From Larix sibirica (lineage: Eukaryota > Streptophyta > Pinopsida > Pinales > Pinaceae), in contig NWUY0300008275.1 in NCBI GenBank assembly GCA_004151065.3, positions 78,787 through 90,692 of the forward strand: DNA of 11,906 nt, read 5' to 3'. The notes under the pieces were generated by a model. The model saw only the letters and a program-made list of their open reading frames with translations, had not been told where the DNA came from and made no database searches. Position numbers and translations under genes: made by a program. Shown here one piece after another: positions 1 through 7,954 of the stretch. How positions within the stretch are numbered: position 1 is the stretch's first letter; each line of letters begins with the position of its first letter.

Positions 1-417
1 CACCAAGTAGAAGTTGGAGTATGCACAGATTTCGTAAAGCATCAATAACGCAAGGGAACAATACCCACAATGGACGATATAGAAAGGACATAAGACTCAT
101 CAAGATTAAGAGTAAGGATGCACACATACCTCAAAGCGTTGGTGCATCAAGGGAATAAAGGTACATCGCCAAGGTATAAATTCCCACTAAGTTGTGTACC
201 ATGAAGGCGCTTGACATATAACAGATGACACATCAACAATGCAGATCATGATGACACATGGCATATGCACAATCCGTGAAGTATGGAAGAAGGAATGCCA
301 TGACCAACTTGTGAACATACAATCTGTGTAGGACATGTATAAATAGAAGATGCAAGTTGGATATTTGAAGTAAGCTTGATGGCGAGAGCATAAGAGCTTC
401 AAGTGAAGGTCTCAATT
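1..417. other. Anonymous purine-rich sequence left of the tandem repeat
   Basis: No gene is supported here. The overlapping short minus-strand open frames are low-complexity and explained by the purine-rich + strand, which contains few complements of stop codons. Words such as GCATATG (near 261) and TAAATAGAAG (near 340) loosely resemble sequence in the following ~510-bp repeat, so a very diverged earlier copy is possible. That is inference from scattered short matches and not an alignment I can defend. Confidence 0.4.
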
Positions 418-920
418 TTATTTTCGGGGAATCAAATGGATCGTGGACAGAATAGCATGATTTAGCAAGAAGTTGAATGCGTACATGTAGAAAAATGAAG
501 TTTTGATGGTGCGCAGAATGATGTTGTAGATCTGTGACGGATGTTCAAGTACTGAAATGAATAAATACTGAAGTATGCGCAAGTTCTTGATATTTCGAAA
601 GAAAACATCACACGAAACATGCCAATAGTCACAAATGTAGTAAATACAGAAGCATAGATACAAAACCAAAGTAGATCAAACAATGTGTAGATGTCTAGCT
701 GATGCACATTGCATATGAGAAGAAGTGAAAGTGTGTGGAGTTGAGAACTCCATATGATGCACAATGAAAGAACATCAACAGAATCCAGCAAGTGCATCAT
801 GATATAGATGATCTGAGACAAGTACATTAAATAGAACAAACGAATCATTTGATGCACAAGATGTCACAGATTGTCTAAGAGACTGTAGCACTTAAACATA
901 ACAGACACATCAGTAAGTGC
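418..920. repeat. Tandem repeat unit, copy A (~510 bp period)
   Basis: This stretch aligns over nearly its whole length with 931-1430 at a nearly constant offset. AGTTTTGAT at 499 matches 1013 (offset 514). GCCAATAGTC at 621 matches 1135 (514). GATGTCTAG at 690 matches 1203 (513). AGATTGTCTA at 868 matches 1378 (510). GTAAGTG at 913 matches 1422 (509). The small drift in offset shows a few indels. The two copies are substantially diverged, so the duplication is old. The unit resembles no gene or element I recognise. Minus-strand open frames inside it (for example 418-669) reflect purine bias of the + strand. Confidence 0.8.
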
Positions 921-930
921 NGTTGAAGTT

Positions 931-1430
931 TGATATTCGAGGCATCAAAGGGCTTGAGGAAAGAACATAATGATCTAGCGAGGATTCGAGTAGCACACAT
1001 GCAACATAATGCAGTTTTGATTGTGCGCAGTATGATGTCGTAGATCTGTGACTGATGCGCAAGTACTAAAAGGAAGATATATTGAAGTATGCACAGGTGC
1101 ATGATGTTATGAAGGACAACATTACAGATGGTACGCCAATAGTCATAGATGTTGAAAGAGAGAAGCGCAAAAATATAACTAGAGTATTTCAGATGATGCA
1201 CAGATGTCTAGTTGATGCATATGAGCAAAAGCGAAAGTGTGTGAAGTTGAGAAGACCATCTGATGTGGAAAGAAAGAACAATGGTAGGATCCATCATGCA
1301 CTGTATCATGATGCATACGATCTGATAGAAGTGCGTTAAACCGAACAGACTAATATTTTGACACACAGGTTGTCATAGATTGTCTAAAAGATTATAGAAC
1401 TTATATAGAACAAACCCATATGTAAGTGTG
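931..1430. repeat. Tandem repeat unit, copy B (~510 bp period)
   Basis: This is the partner of copy A, with matched anchors at 1013, 1135, 1203, 1378 and 1422. It contains an 85-codon + strand open frame at 1082-1339. The corresponding stretch of copy A can be read in the same frame for about 25 codons, with several third-position-only differences, but then meets stops; one of these is a TGA facing a CGA arginine codon in copy B. The minus strand is also open across the same region in both copies. I do not call a gene. The unit could be a satellite-like repeat, part of an LTR or internal non-coding region, or a decayed duplicated ORF. Confidence 0.75.
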
Positions 1431-1559
1431 CAGTTCCATCTATTAATAGTGCATTATTTCAGAACAACAAACTATCAATTGAAAGCATAGTATCATTTGG
1501 TCATTGCAGTCACGCAGAGTAGAACGATAAGATAATTAGTGACACAGACTGCAGTATCA

Positions 1560-1780
1560 GCGAGCACACAATACATGAAGCAATACGTGATCATAAGTAT
1601 GATTTGAGAGGAATGAAAATTCAATTGATGTATGCAACATAGTGATAGAGAATCGACGGCATATGAAGGTAAAGCATGACAAAACTATTGAAAAAAGATT
1701 AGCAGAGTGCATGGAGTTGAAGTTTAGTAAGAAAGAAACATGCATTGGGCATCAGGGCGGTCAGACAGGGCAAGGAGAGA
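1560..1780. repeat. Possible diverged third copy of the ~510-bp unit
   Basis: A segment around 1700-1745 (a GTGCATGGAGTTGAAG word followed by AAGAAAGAAACA) resembles 1236-1282 of copy B (GTGTGTGAAGTTGAG followed by GAAAGAAAGAACA), at an offset near 470. The matches are short and the spacing differs from the A-to-B offset, so this is only a suggestion that the array continued rightwards before it decayed. The intervening 1430-1560 shows no clear match to either copy and no gene. Confidence 0.3.
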
Positions 1781-1790
1781 GGGAGTTGGA

Positions 1791-1975
1791 GCTTCCTAAA
1801 GGTCGGTGCCCAGTAAAACAACAAGGAGACAGAGGGTCATAGCCTCCTTCCAATTGGTGCTAGAGAAACACATGGAGTTGTAGCTTCCTTCGGGTTGGAG
1901 CCTGTAAAACCAAGGGTTTTGTGCCTCCTTCCAGTTGGTGCTGGTAAACACAGGAAGTTGGTGCTTCCTTGAATG
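1791..1975. repeat. Degenerate minisatellite, ~40-bp period
   Basis: The word GCYTCCTTCC or a close variant recurs at 1791, 1842, 1883, 1923 and 1963, spaced 51, 41, 40 and 40 bp apart. Each is followed within a few bases by a GGTTGGTGCC-like word and then by (G)TAAAACA or AAACACA. That makes about four and a half units. Read on the minus strand it extends the LINE open frame with repeated APT-RKLQL-like peptides, but that is chance continuation: the LINE similarity stops at this boundary. The repeat abuts the broken 3' end of the LINE. Confidence 0.75.
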
Positions 1976-2800
1976 TATTATTTCTCATTATAAAGAAACC
2001 ATCCATGATATTTCTAACATGAGCTAATTTGTAACAACCTTGATTAGCAAGTTGATTAATGAGATATTGAGACAACTTATATATATTCTCCCCTCCAATA
2101 AAATTACCCAGATGAATCATGTTCCCAATCCCAATTTTCCATGATAACCATGAGCCCAACCAAGGGTAGGACTTCAAAAAACCATTCCAGAAATTTGAGG
2201 CTTGGGAAACAATTTTTTTAGATTTCTAGTCCATTCCACAACATGCTTATTTTTTCAAGTATTTTGCATATTTAAGATTTCTTTCCATAATCTTGAACCA
2301 AATAAGCCCCTCCACAAACTTTTGAGACTCAAAGATAGACTAAACCATAGGATATTTTTATTCCCCGCCCCCTTATTTCCTTAGGCAAATAGATTCTTTT
2401 CCAATTAACCAGGTGAATTTTAGTTTTATCAACATTACCTAACCATAAGCATTGCATCATTTTCTTCCTCATATTGTGAGGATGGATACCTGAATCTTTG
2501 CAAGGGAGATCCAATAATTTGGAATGTTTTGTAGTACATAATTTACAAGTGTAATCTTGTCTCCCATGGAGAGCCATTTAAAACACCAGCATCCAATCCT
2601 TTTTTCCATTTTCCTAAGAAGCCACATCCAAATTACCTTGACATAATTATTTGGTTTCAGGAAATACCCTAAATACTTGAAACCATTCTCTAATTGATAT
2701 GTTTTGTAGGGGGGAAGAACCTGGATTTGAGCCATAACCTTATCTTGAATGACATTTTGAATAAAGCATGATTTTTGTAAACTAAACTCCATTCTGAAGC
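1971..2800 (-). other. RT thumb and C-terminal region of ORF2
   Basis: Three frames carry this part. The 2792-2469 frame has FKYLGYFLKPNNY, KMEKRI, WLSMGDKITLV and IPNYWISLAKI, the conserved thumb-side blocks of plant LINE ORF2. The 2577-2329 frame overlaps and continues with MRKKMMQCLWLG, KIHLVNWKRIYLPKE and GRGIKI. The 2177-1971 frame gives the late WLSWKIGIGN and YKLSQYLINQL blocks. The reading frame therefore switches near 2475 and 2210. Similarity ends at about 1971, where the ~40-bp repeat begins; the zf-RVT/RNase-H-like tail, 3' UTR and poly(A) are absent. Confidence 0.8.
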
Positions 2801-3700
2801 ATCATATGAAATCTTAATGATTTCATGATAAGTTTCCCAGTCTTCAGCAGTATCACTACCAAATAAAAGGACATAATCCAAAAATAGAAATTGAGTAATG
2901 AAATGAATAGAATTCACTTTAACACCTGTCAATCTCTTGTCATGCTTAGCTTTCCCTATAAGTCTACTAAGACCATCCACCACAAGCAGAGACAATAAGG
3001 GAGATAATGGGAAGTCTTTTCAAAGACTCCCAGAACCTTTAAAAAAGGATGAGGATTCCCATTGATTAATACTGAAAAATTTGCAGAAGTAACACATGCC
3101 ATTATCTAGTTAGTAACCAGCAAAAGAAGACCAATTTGGAGAACTAATCTAAGGAAATTCTAATCAACTATGTCATAAGAATTCATTGGATCCAATTTTA
3201 GTATTAGAGCAACAAGTTTCTTTGTTTTTATGGAATTTATGGATTCCTGAGTAACCCCAATTGCATCAAGAATTTGTCTCCTGCTTAGAAAGCCAAATTT
3301 CCCTTTAGTTATACACTCATCTAATTTAGGCTTGATCCTATTAGAAATCACCTTGTAGATGATCTTACAAACCATATTACATAGGGAGATAGCCCTATAC
3401 TCATCAAAGGATTTAGGATTTGTGCTCTTAGGGATAAGAGAAAGAAAATTTGAATTTAAGGAGCTAGAAACATATCCAAAAATACCCTCAATAGATCCTC
3501 CCCCATGATATTAAAAAACTCAAAAAATAGTTCAACGATACAACCATCGGGGACAGAACTTTTGGACCTAGCAATTTTTTTAAGAATAGCTTGTGTTTCA
3601 TGCAAGGAAACTTCCTTTCCAATTTGTAGACCTTCCTCCTTAGAGAAAAATCTAGGATAATGTTGGATCATTTTAATTTGAGTGGAGATGTTAGTCCTTT
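2800..3700 (-). other. Reverse transcriptase domain of ORF2 (inactive)
   Basis: The N-terminal part (3782-3456) has FFSKEE and SKSSVPDG, matching the KSPGPDG block of plant LINE RTs. The next frame (about 3460-3160) runs without a stop through FLSLIPKS, YRAISLCN, KFGFLSRRQILDAIG and ALILKLD, the last being motif A with its Asp. It continues past TAG stops at 3160-3162 and 3106-3108, both at positions that are Trp in relatives. Next comes DFPLSPLL, the degraded QGDPLSP block with a TGA at 3020-3022 in place of its Arg. The palm core is FLDYVLLFG at about 2858-2884. It replaces the family's F/Y-x-DD by xDY, so the second catalytic Asp of motif C is lost. Confidence 0.87.
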
Positions 3701-4164
3701 TTGGACCCTTCCATATTTTAGAAAAATGAGAAACGGTTGCACCTTCTAATTCTTGCTGAGTACTAATCACCTTTATGAGCATACTTATGGAAAAAATTAA
3801 TATTATTATCGCCTTGCTTTAGCTAGATAGCTTTGATCTTTAATCTCCACGATTCCTCATTTAGTCTTAAATTTTTTGCTTTTTTAGATTCCAAATCAAC
3901 CGATAGGTTTTTAGTCTCTCTAGAAAATATGCCTGAGGAATTATGAGAGAATAAAGGGTCCTTACGCCCTGCCATCTAAAGTTCTTGATTGAGATCCATC
4001 TTTTTTTTATTTTCCCATTGAATAACTAACTTTTTAAAACCTTTCAACTTAGATACTAGACTATGCATTGCAGAATCCCTTGGATTAACTGGAGTAGTAG
4101 TCCAATAATCATTATCCAAAGAGGAGAAGTTTGGTTATTCAAGCCAAGCATGATTAAACTTAAA

Positions 4165-4890
4165 AGGGACCTTCTTTACACTTTTATCCACCTCAAATTT
4201 TAGATAAATAGGGAGATGATCATAAATACCTAATTTAATGGACCAAGTTCTGTACCTACTAACAACATCTGAAAAGCTTTCTGAAATCAAGAATCTGTTA
4301 AGTTTTTTAGATACCCTAGATTTCCCAAACCTCCCATTTCTCCAAGTAGGGGCCAATGGGAAAGGAAGTACATCAATAAGATTTCCCCCCTAAAACAATT
4401 GGCAAAAATAATTTGCTAAGGGATCAATATGACGGTCGGATCCCTGCACTTCACTCGAAGACAAGGTAAAATTTAGATTGCCCCCAAACATTAAAAAATC
4501 CTCCTTCAAGATACCACTATTGCCCACCTTTTTCCATAAATCTTCTCTACCAACATAAGGACCATAAAAATTGATCACCTTGATAGATTGATCAATGCCT
4601 CGAAGCTTCCCATCTAAAAGAACGTATGCACAAGATATATAAGGATTTTAATCAATCATAGAGGGATTCCAAATGACCAGTAGACCTCCAAAAATTGCAA
4701 CGGCATCCATAGCACAACATTCGCACCCCAAGAAGAGTTTCAAAAAAGTTTCACAGACTTTAGAGCTATTACACATAGTTTCTTGAACCAAAACTATATC
4801 ATCCCATAAAACACAGAAAAGCCCCTTGAGAGCATTAAAATTGGACTTGCCCCCAATTCCTCTGATGTTAAAGGAGGTAATAATAATTAA
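4165..4890 (-). other. APE-type endonuclease domain of ORF2 (inactive)
   Basis: Motifs appear in order within one frame. FNIRGIGG (around 4865) carries the metal-binding Asn. VQET (around 4780) carries the catalytic Glu. NFYGPY (around 4560) is the Y.P motif. GGNLN (4471-4485) stands where the family has GGDFN. SKKLNRFLIS (around 4290) stands for the SRLDRFL block, and YDHLPIYL (around 4215) for SDH-PI. The Asp of GDFN, a catalytic residue in APE-like nucleases, is therefore Asn, and the Ser of SDH is Tyr, while the last Asp-His pair is kept. Two internal stops (4648-4650, 4390-4392) also break the domain. Confidence 0.85.
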
Positions 4891-7029
4891 TCAACAAGGT
4901 TCATGGGTTGTCTCGCTCTAAGAACCCCGGAATTGATAGCCAATCCCCCAGATGAAGGAATAGGATTAATCCCTTCTAATCTAGCCGATAATGGAATGTA
5001 ATCATGTTCAAGAATCCTGTTATCCCCCATATCAAAATCCCCTCCTTTCAATTTATCCTTTTGTTCCTTTCGTGACGAATTGTCCCATTTTCACAATGAA
5101 TAGAGGATATAAGGGTCACACTGGATCAAGAGGGTTTATCAGAGAAAATCTGAAGGGGAGACTGAGTCAACGTGTCCTTGTAAGAGGGGGAAATGGCATA
5201 GAACTAGAATCATTGCCATCTGGAAGACATGGAAAAGCCTTCCCCACCAAAACCCTATCAACCCTAGAGGAGGAAGAAATTAAAATTTTCCAATTTTGAT
5301 TGGGAGGAACAATAATCCTTACACAAATTTGAGTCTAACACAATCGGTCTGTCTATAGGGGGATTCTCTGAAAGATGAATATTATCAACCCCACCAATTA
5401 AAAAAAATTTCTTAGAATCTTCCAGAGGAACACAAATAGGAAAGGCATTAGGATTCAGGACCAAAGGACCCTCCCCACCAACTACTCCCAATTCAATCCT
5501 AACCCTCAAACTAGCATTATTTACTAGAACAGAGGTAGGACATAAAACTATTGGACTCACATGAGCATCAATTACAGGCTTATATAGATTATATCCTTTC
5601 TCTTCGTCTACTTCAAAAATAAAAACCACTTCTTATTTTGACAAAGAACTGTCAAAGACAGGGAAGAAGGATTTTAGCTTACCTAGGAAAGTAGGTGAGA
5701 TCTCTGATGATGAGTGAACATCCAAGTCTAGTATACCTTCCTTGTAAACTGGCATCTCCTTCATTTCTTCATCCATTGGACTATCATTTGATGAAACCTC
5801 CACCAATGGGGCCTCCTCCATATCCATATCAGACACTAGTGAACTCAGGCAATTTTCCTTCAGGTGCCTACTAGTATTTCGACAAAGGAAACAATGAAAA
5901 GGAACTTTCAAGTAATCAAGTCTTTAAAAAAAATTAAATCCCCGAGGAGATCAATATTTCCACAAGAAAACCTCCAGTGACATCAACTTCCACCCGAATG
6001 GGTGTTGTCCTTTTGTCTTCACCAAAAATCAAATTATCCTCCATAAAAATGAACTGGCCAACCAAATTTGCCACTGCTTCAAGAACAGGTTGTGTCCAAA
6101 GATGTAAAGAAAACCTCGCAGATAGAGCCACATATTCCTTTTTACCACACGTTCCTTCACATGATTGAAAGAAGGGTACCATCGATCAAGGACTAGACAA
6201 AATCTACCAAAATCCCACACCATGCCCAGAATCAATGCTGGATTTCATCTGAGAGAAAATGAAAACAATACCAACCATTGAACAAAATACCAACTTTAGG
6301 GAAATACCCAACCAGAGGCTTCCATTTTTCTTTTATCCAAACTAGAATCTCCGACCAATAGGGAAATATATTCCAAACGATCCACAAGAGCCCATTTCAT
6401 CATACTTTCTACTCTGTCAAAGTTAATCTTTTTCCCTAGAACCATATGAGTAGGTTCCTCTTGAGCCTTTAAAACTTTTTTGGCTTGTCGATCTGTAGCC
6501 CTAACACCAGTAAAAACCTTACCACCTTTCACTCGAATCCATGGAGCCTTCCTACCCCATTATCATCCGGACCAGCCAATATTTTCTCCAAACAACCACA
6601 TAACTATGGATTCAAGACAGTAGAAAAACCAGGCTTCAACACATCTGAGACTTTGGGAACTATAGGAACTGGAGCACCCACAGAGCGAAAATCAAAAGAA
6701 CCAAAATTCTTACCATGAGGCATAATCTTGCTCTTCAACGTGGAGAGAAACGAAACTTTGGGACTCCGACGATTAGTCTTTTCACTCGGAATCCCAGAAA
6801 ATTTCACCAATCTAGATACCTCCAATGAAGGACACTTGTTCTCATTAGAAACATCCAGTCGAGTGCAGTGAAAACCCATCTGATCACTGTCAAATGAATA
6901 GGAGAAGGGATGTCGACCCTCACCGAAAGGCAACGTAGACAAGGAGTGGCATAAACGACACGCTCGTCGAAATTCGACACAGTAATTTTGGTCAAAATAA
7001 CAATTTGGAGTGATCAGATCGTAATTTCG
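4887..7029 (-). pseudogene. LINE ORF1 remnant (gag-like nucleic-acid-binding protein)
   Basis: ORF1 of plant LINEs encodes the RNA-binding protein that packages the element transcript. The frame opens at 7029 without an ATG and runs 141 codons to a stop at 6604-6606. A second frame carries 6532-6296 and on to about 6110, including DRWYPSFN, the W.P.FN signature of DUF4283 proteins. A third frame (6182-5934) carries the region with LWTQPVLEAVANLVGQF and RVEVDV, typical of the stretch just before the zinc knuckle. A fourth segment (5911-5264) has the knuckle and an acidic, Ser-rich tail, with one in-frame TAA at 5633-5635. A lysine-rich C-terminal segment ends at a TAA at 4887-4889, right where the ORF2 frame opens. 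Frameshifts lie near 6570, near 6115 and at the A8 run 5926-5933. The total span suits a LINE ORF1 of 500-700 residues. The 5260-5090 join is not resolved. Confidence 0.8.
5849..5893 (-). other. CCHC zinc knuckle of ORF1 with altered spacing
   Basis: Translation of the minus strand gives CFLCRNTSRHLKENC, preceded by VPFH. This is the position and context of the zf-CCHC_4 knuckle that ends the DUF4283 region in plant LINE ORF1 proteins. The retroviral-type knuckle is CX2CX4HX4C. Here five residues separate the second Cys from the His (CX2CX5HX4C), and the usual Gly before the His is replaced by Arg, as if one codon had been gained. Zinc binding would probably be impaired. Confidence 0.75.
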
Positions 7030-7260
7030 TCAATCTGGGTAGTTTTATAAAGTAATTAGTCTAGAACAAGTAATTCCAATAGCTAAAATTACCATTACCA
7101 AAATTAGAAAATAACAATTTCCACCAAAAATTTTAACCATTTAACTCCCAAAACCGCCGAAAAGCGGGGCGTTTTGGTTGTCTTTTATCCTACGCGCCTC
7201 AATTCCACATCTGTTCGGAAAATGTTGTCAGAATAAACGAAATCATTCTCCACGTGGATA
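7030..7260 (-). promoter_or_regulatory. CpG-rich 5' leader of the LINE with a G-box palindrome
   Basis: CpG dinucleotides are clustered here (about nine in 7141-7260) and continue into the start of ORF1 (6760-7000), while sequence beyond 7260 is AT-rich and nearly CpG-free. The block includes a GCGG/CCGC mini-hairpin near 7157-7170. It also includes TCCACGTGGA at 7249-7258, a perfect palindrome containing the G-box core CACGTG bound by plant bZIP and bHLH factors. L1-type LINEs carry an internal promoter in the 5' UTR, so this is the expected place for one. No transcription start can be read from sequence, so promoter function is inferred. Confidence 0.5.
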
Positions 7261-7936
7261 TGTTTTTTCATTTATAATATTTGTTATGGATTTAATGGTT
7301 ACTAAATACACCTCAAAATAGCTCAATGTCAAAAATGGTTTACTAATCTTTGAAGGCAAACTCTTTAGTGAGTGTTTTACCCAATTCTTTTATTTCAAAC
7401 CTTATTCAACCGTCACGATTGATGTCACAACTTATGGTTGAGTGGTGAAGAAATTTGTGGACACTTAGAACTGCTAATTTTTTTTAACTTTAAGAATTAT
7501 GGATGGGGCTTCATATATTTTTCAAAAGGGTGGCTATGTGTAAATCACCTGAGTTATACCCAATTGAAAAGTTTTAAGTAAATTTAGGACATAAATGGCT
7601 AAATTCCTAAATGTAGTCAACAACTAGTGATTAGAAAATCTCTATAAAAAAAAGGCCAAAGGCCAAATGAGTCTTAAGAGAGTGGCCAAAGAAATGAGAA
7701 CAATATTACTCCAATACCAAATGAACTGAACAAAGATTCATTTACTAATATAAATTCAATGTAAGAAAGATAGACAACAAAAATCAATATAGGATAAGTA
7801 ATAAATAATTGAATAATAATATGATAGAAAAGTGGATATAATGCTTTACAATGCCATGTGACAATATACTTATATGCTTTGACTAATCACATGGTTGATA
7901 GGTCATGCATTTGAATTAGGATGTGTCGCTTCACTA

Positions 7937-7954
7937 ATTATTATTATTATTATT
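7937..7954. repeat. (ATT)6 microsatellite
   Basis: Six perfect ATT units lie in AT-rich sequence. This is an ordinary simple repeat. Confidence 0.9.

Larger units (their letters stand above)
1971..4890 (-). pseudogene. LINE ORF2 remnant (endonuclease plus reverse transcriptase)
   Basis: ORF2 nicks target DNA and copies the element RNA into it. The frame opens at 4890 and stays in one frame to about 3781 through the endonuclease and linker, interrupted only by stops at 4648-4650, 4390-4392, 4135-4137, 3976-3978 and 3823-3825. The linker ends in LKQGDNNINFFHKY, the conserved block before the RT domain. From there the frame changes near 3780, 3465, 3020, 2800, 2475 and 2210. RT similarity can nevertheless be followed to SWLSWKIGIGN and LINQLANQG near 2050-2130, a C-terminal region of plant L1 ORF2 proteins. 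About 970 codons remain against roughly 1,200-1,400 in intact relatives, so the extreme C-terminus is missing. It cannot make a working protein. Confidence 0.9.
1971..7260 (-). mobile_element. Decayed plant L1-type LINE (non-LTR retrotransposon), 3' end missing
   Basis: The minus strand carries the full order expected of a plant L1-clade LINE. A CpG-rich leader is followed by ORF1 with a DUF4283-like region and a CCHC knuckle, and then by ORF2 with APE endonuclease, reverse transcriptase fingers, palm and thumb, and a C-terminal region. There are no LTRs, integrase or protease, which excludes Ty1/copia and Ty3. Both ORFs are broken many times. The right boundary is estimated from the end of the CpG-rich leader. 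The left boundary is where protein similarity gives way to the minisatellite. No poly(A) tail (poly-T on the + strand) and no target-site duplication could be found, so both ends are approximate. L1-type elements copy themselves by target-primed reverse transcription, which this copy can no longer do. Confidence 0.9.

Noticed and set aside
418-1201. Minus-strand open frames (418-669, 462-857, 875-1201) as proteins
   Set aside because: The purine-rich + strand leaves few minus-strand stop codons. The predicted peptides are low-complexity Ile/Leu/Tyr/Cys-rich and contain no domain.
1082-1339. 85-codon + strand open frame as a real gene
   Set aside because: It lies wholly inside a tandem repeat copy, the partner copy is interrupted, and it matches no known family. 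It is kept only as a finding about possible past coding.
1791-1975. CRISPR array
   Set aside because: The repeats are imperfect throughout with no constant-repeat/unique-spacer pattern, and the genome is plainly eukaryotic.
4991-5299. 102-codon + strand open frame opposite the ORF1/ORF2 junction
   Set aside because: It is antisense to the LINE. The recognisable signal is on the minus strand, and this frame resembles nothing known.
1971-7260. LTR retrotransposon or endogenous pararetrovirus instead of a LINE
   Set aside because: There is no LTR pair, primer-binding site, protease, integrase or movement-protein motif. The endonuclease is APE-type and the RT blocks are of the L1 kind.
7640-7652. 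TATA-like CTCTATAAAA as a promoter
   Set aside because: No gene follows in either direction, and such words are common in AT-rich DNA.
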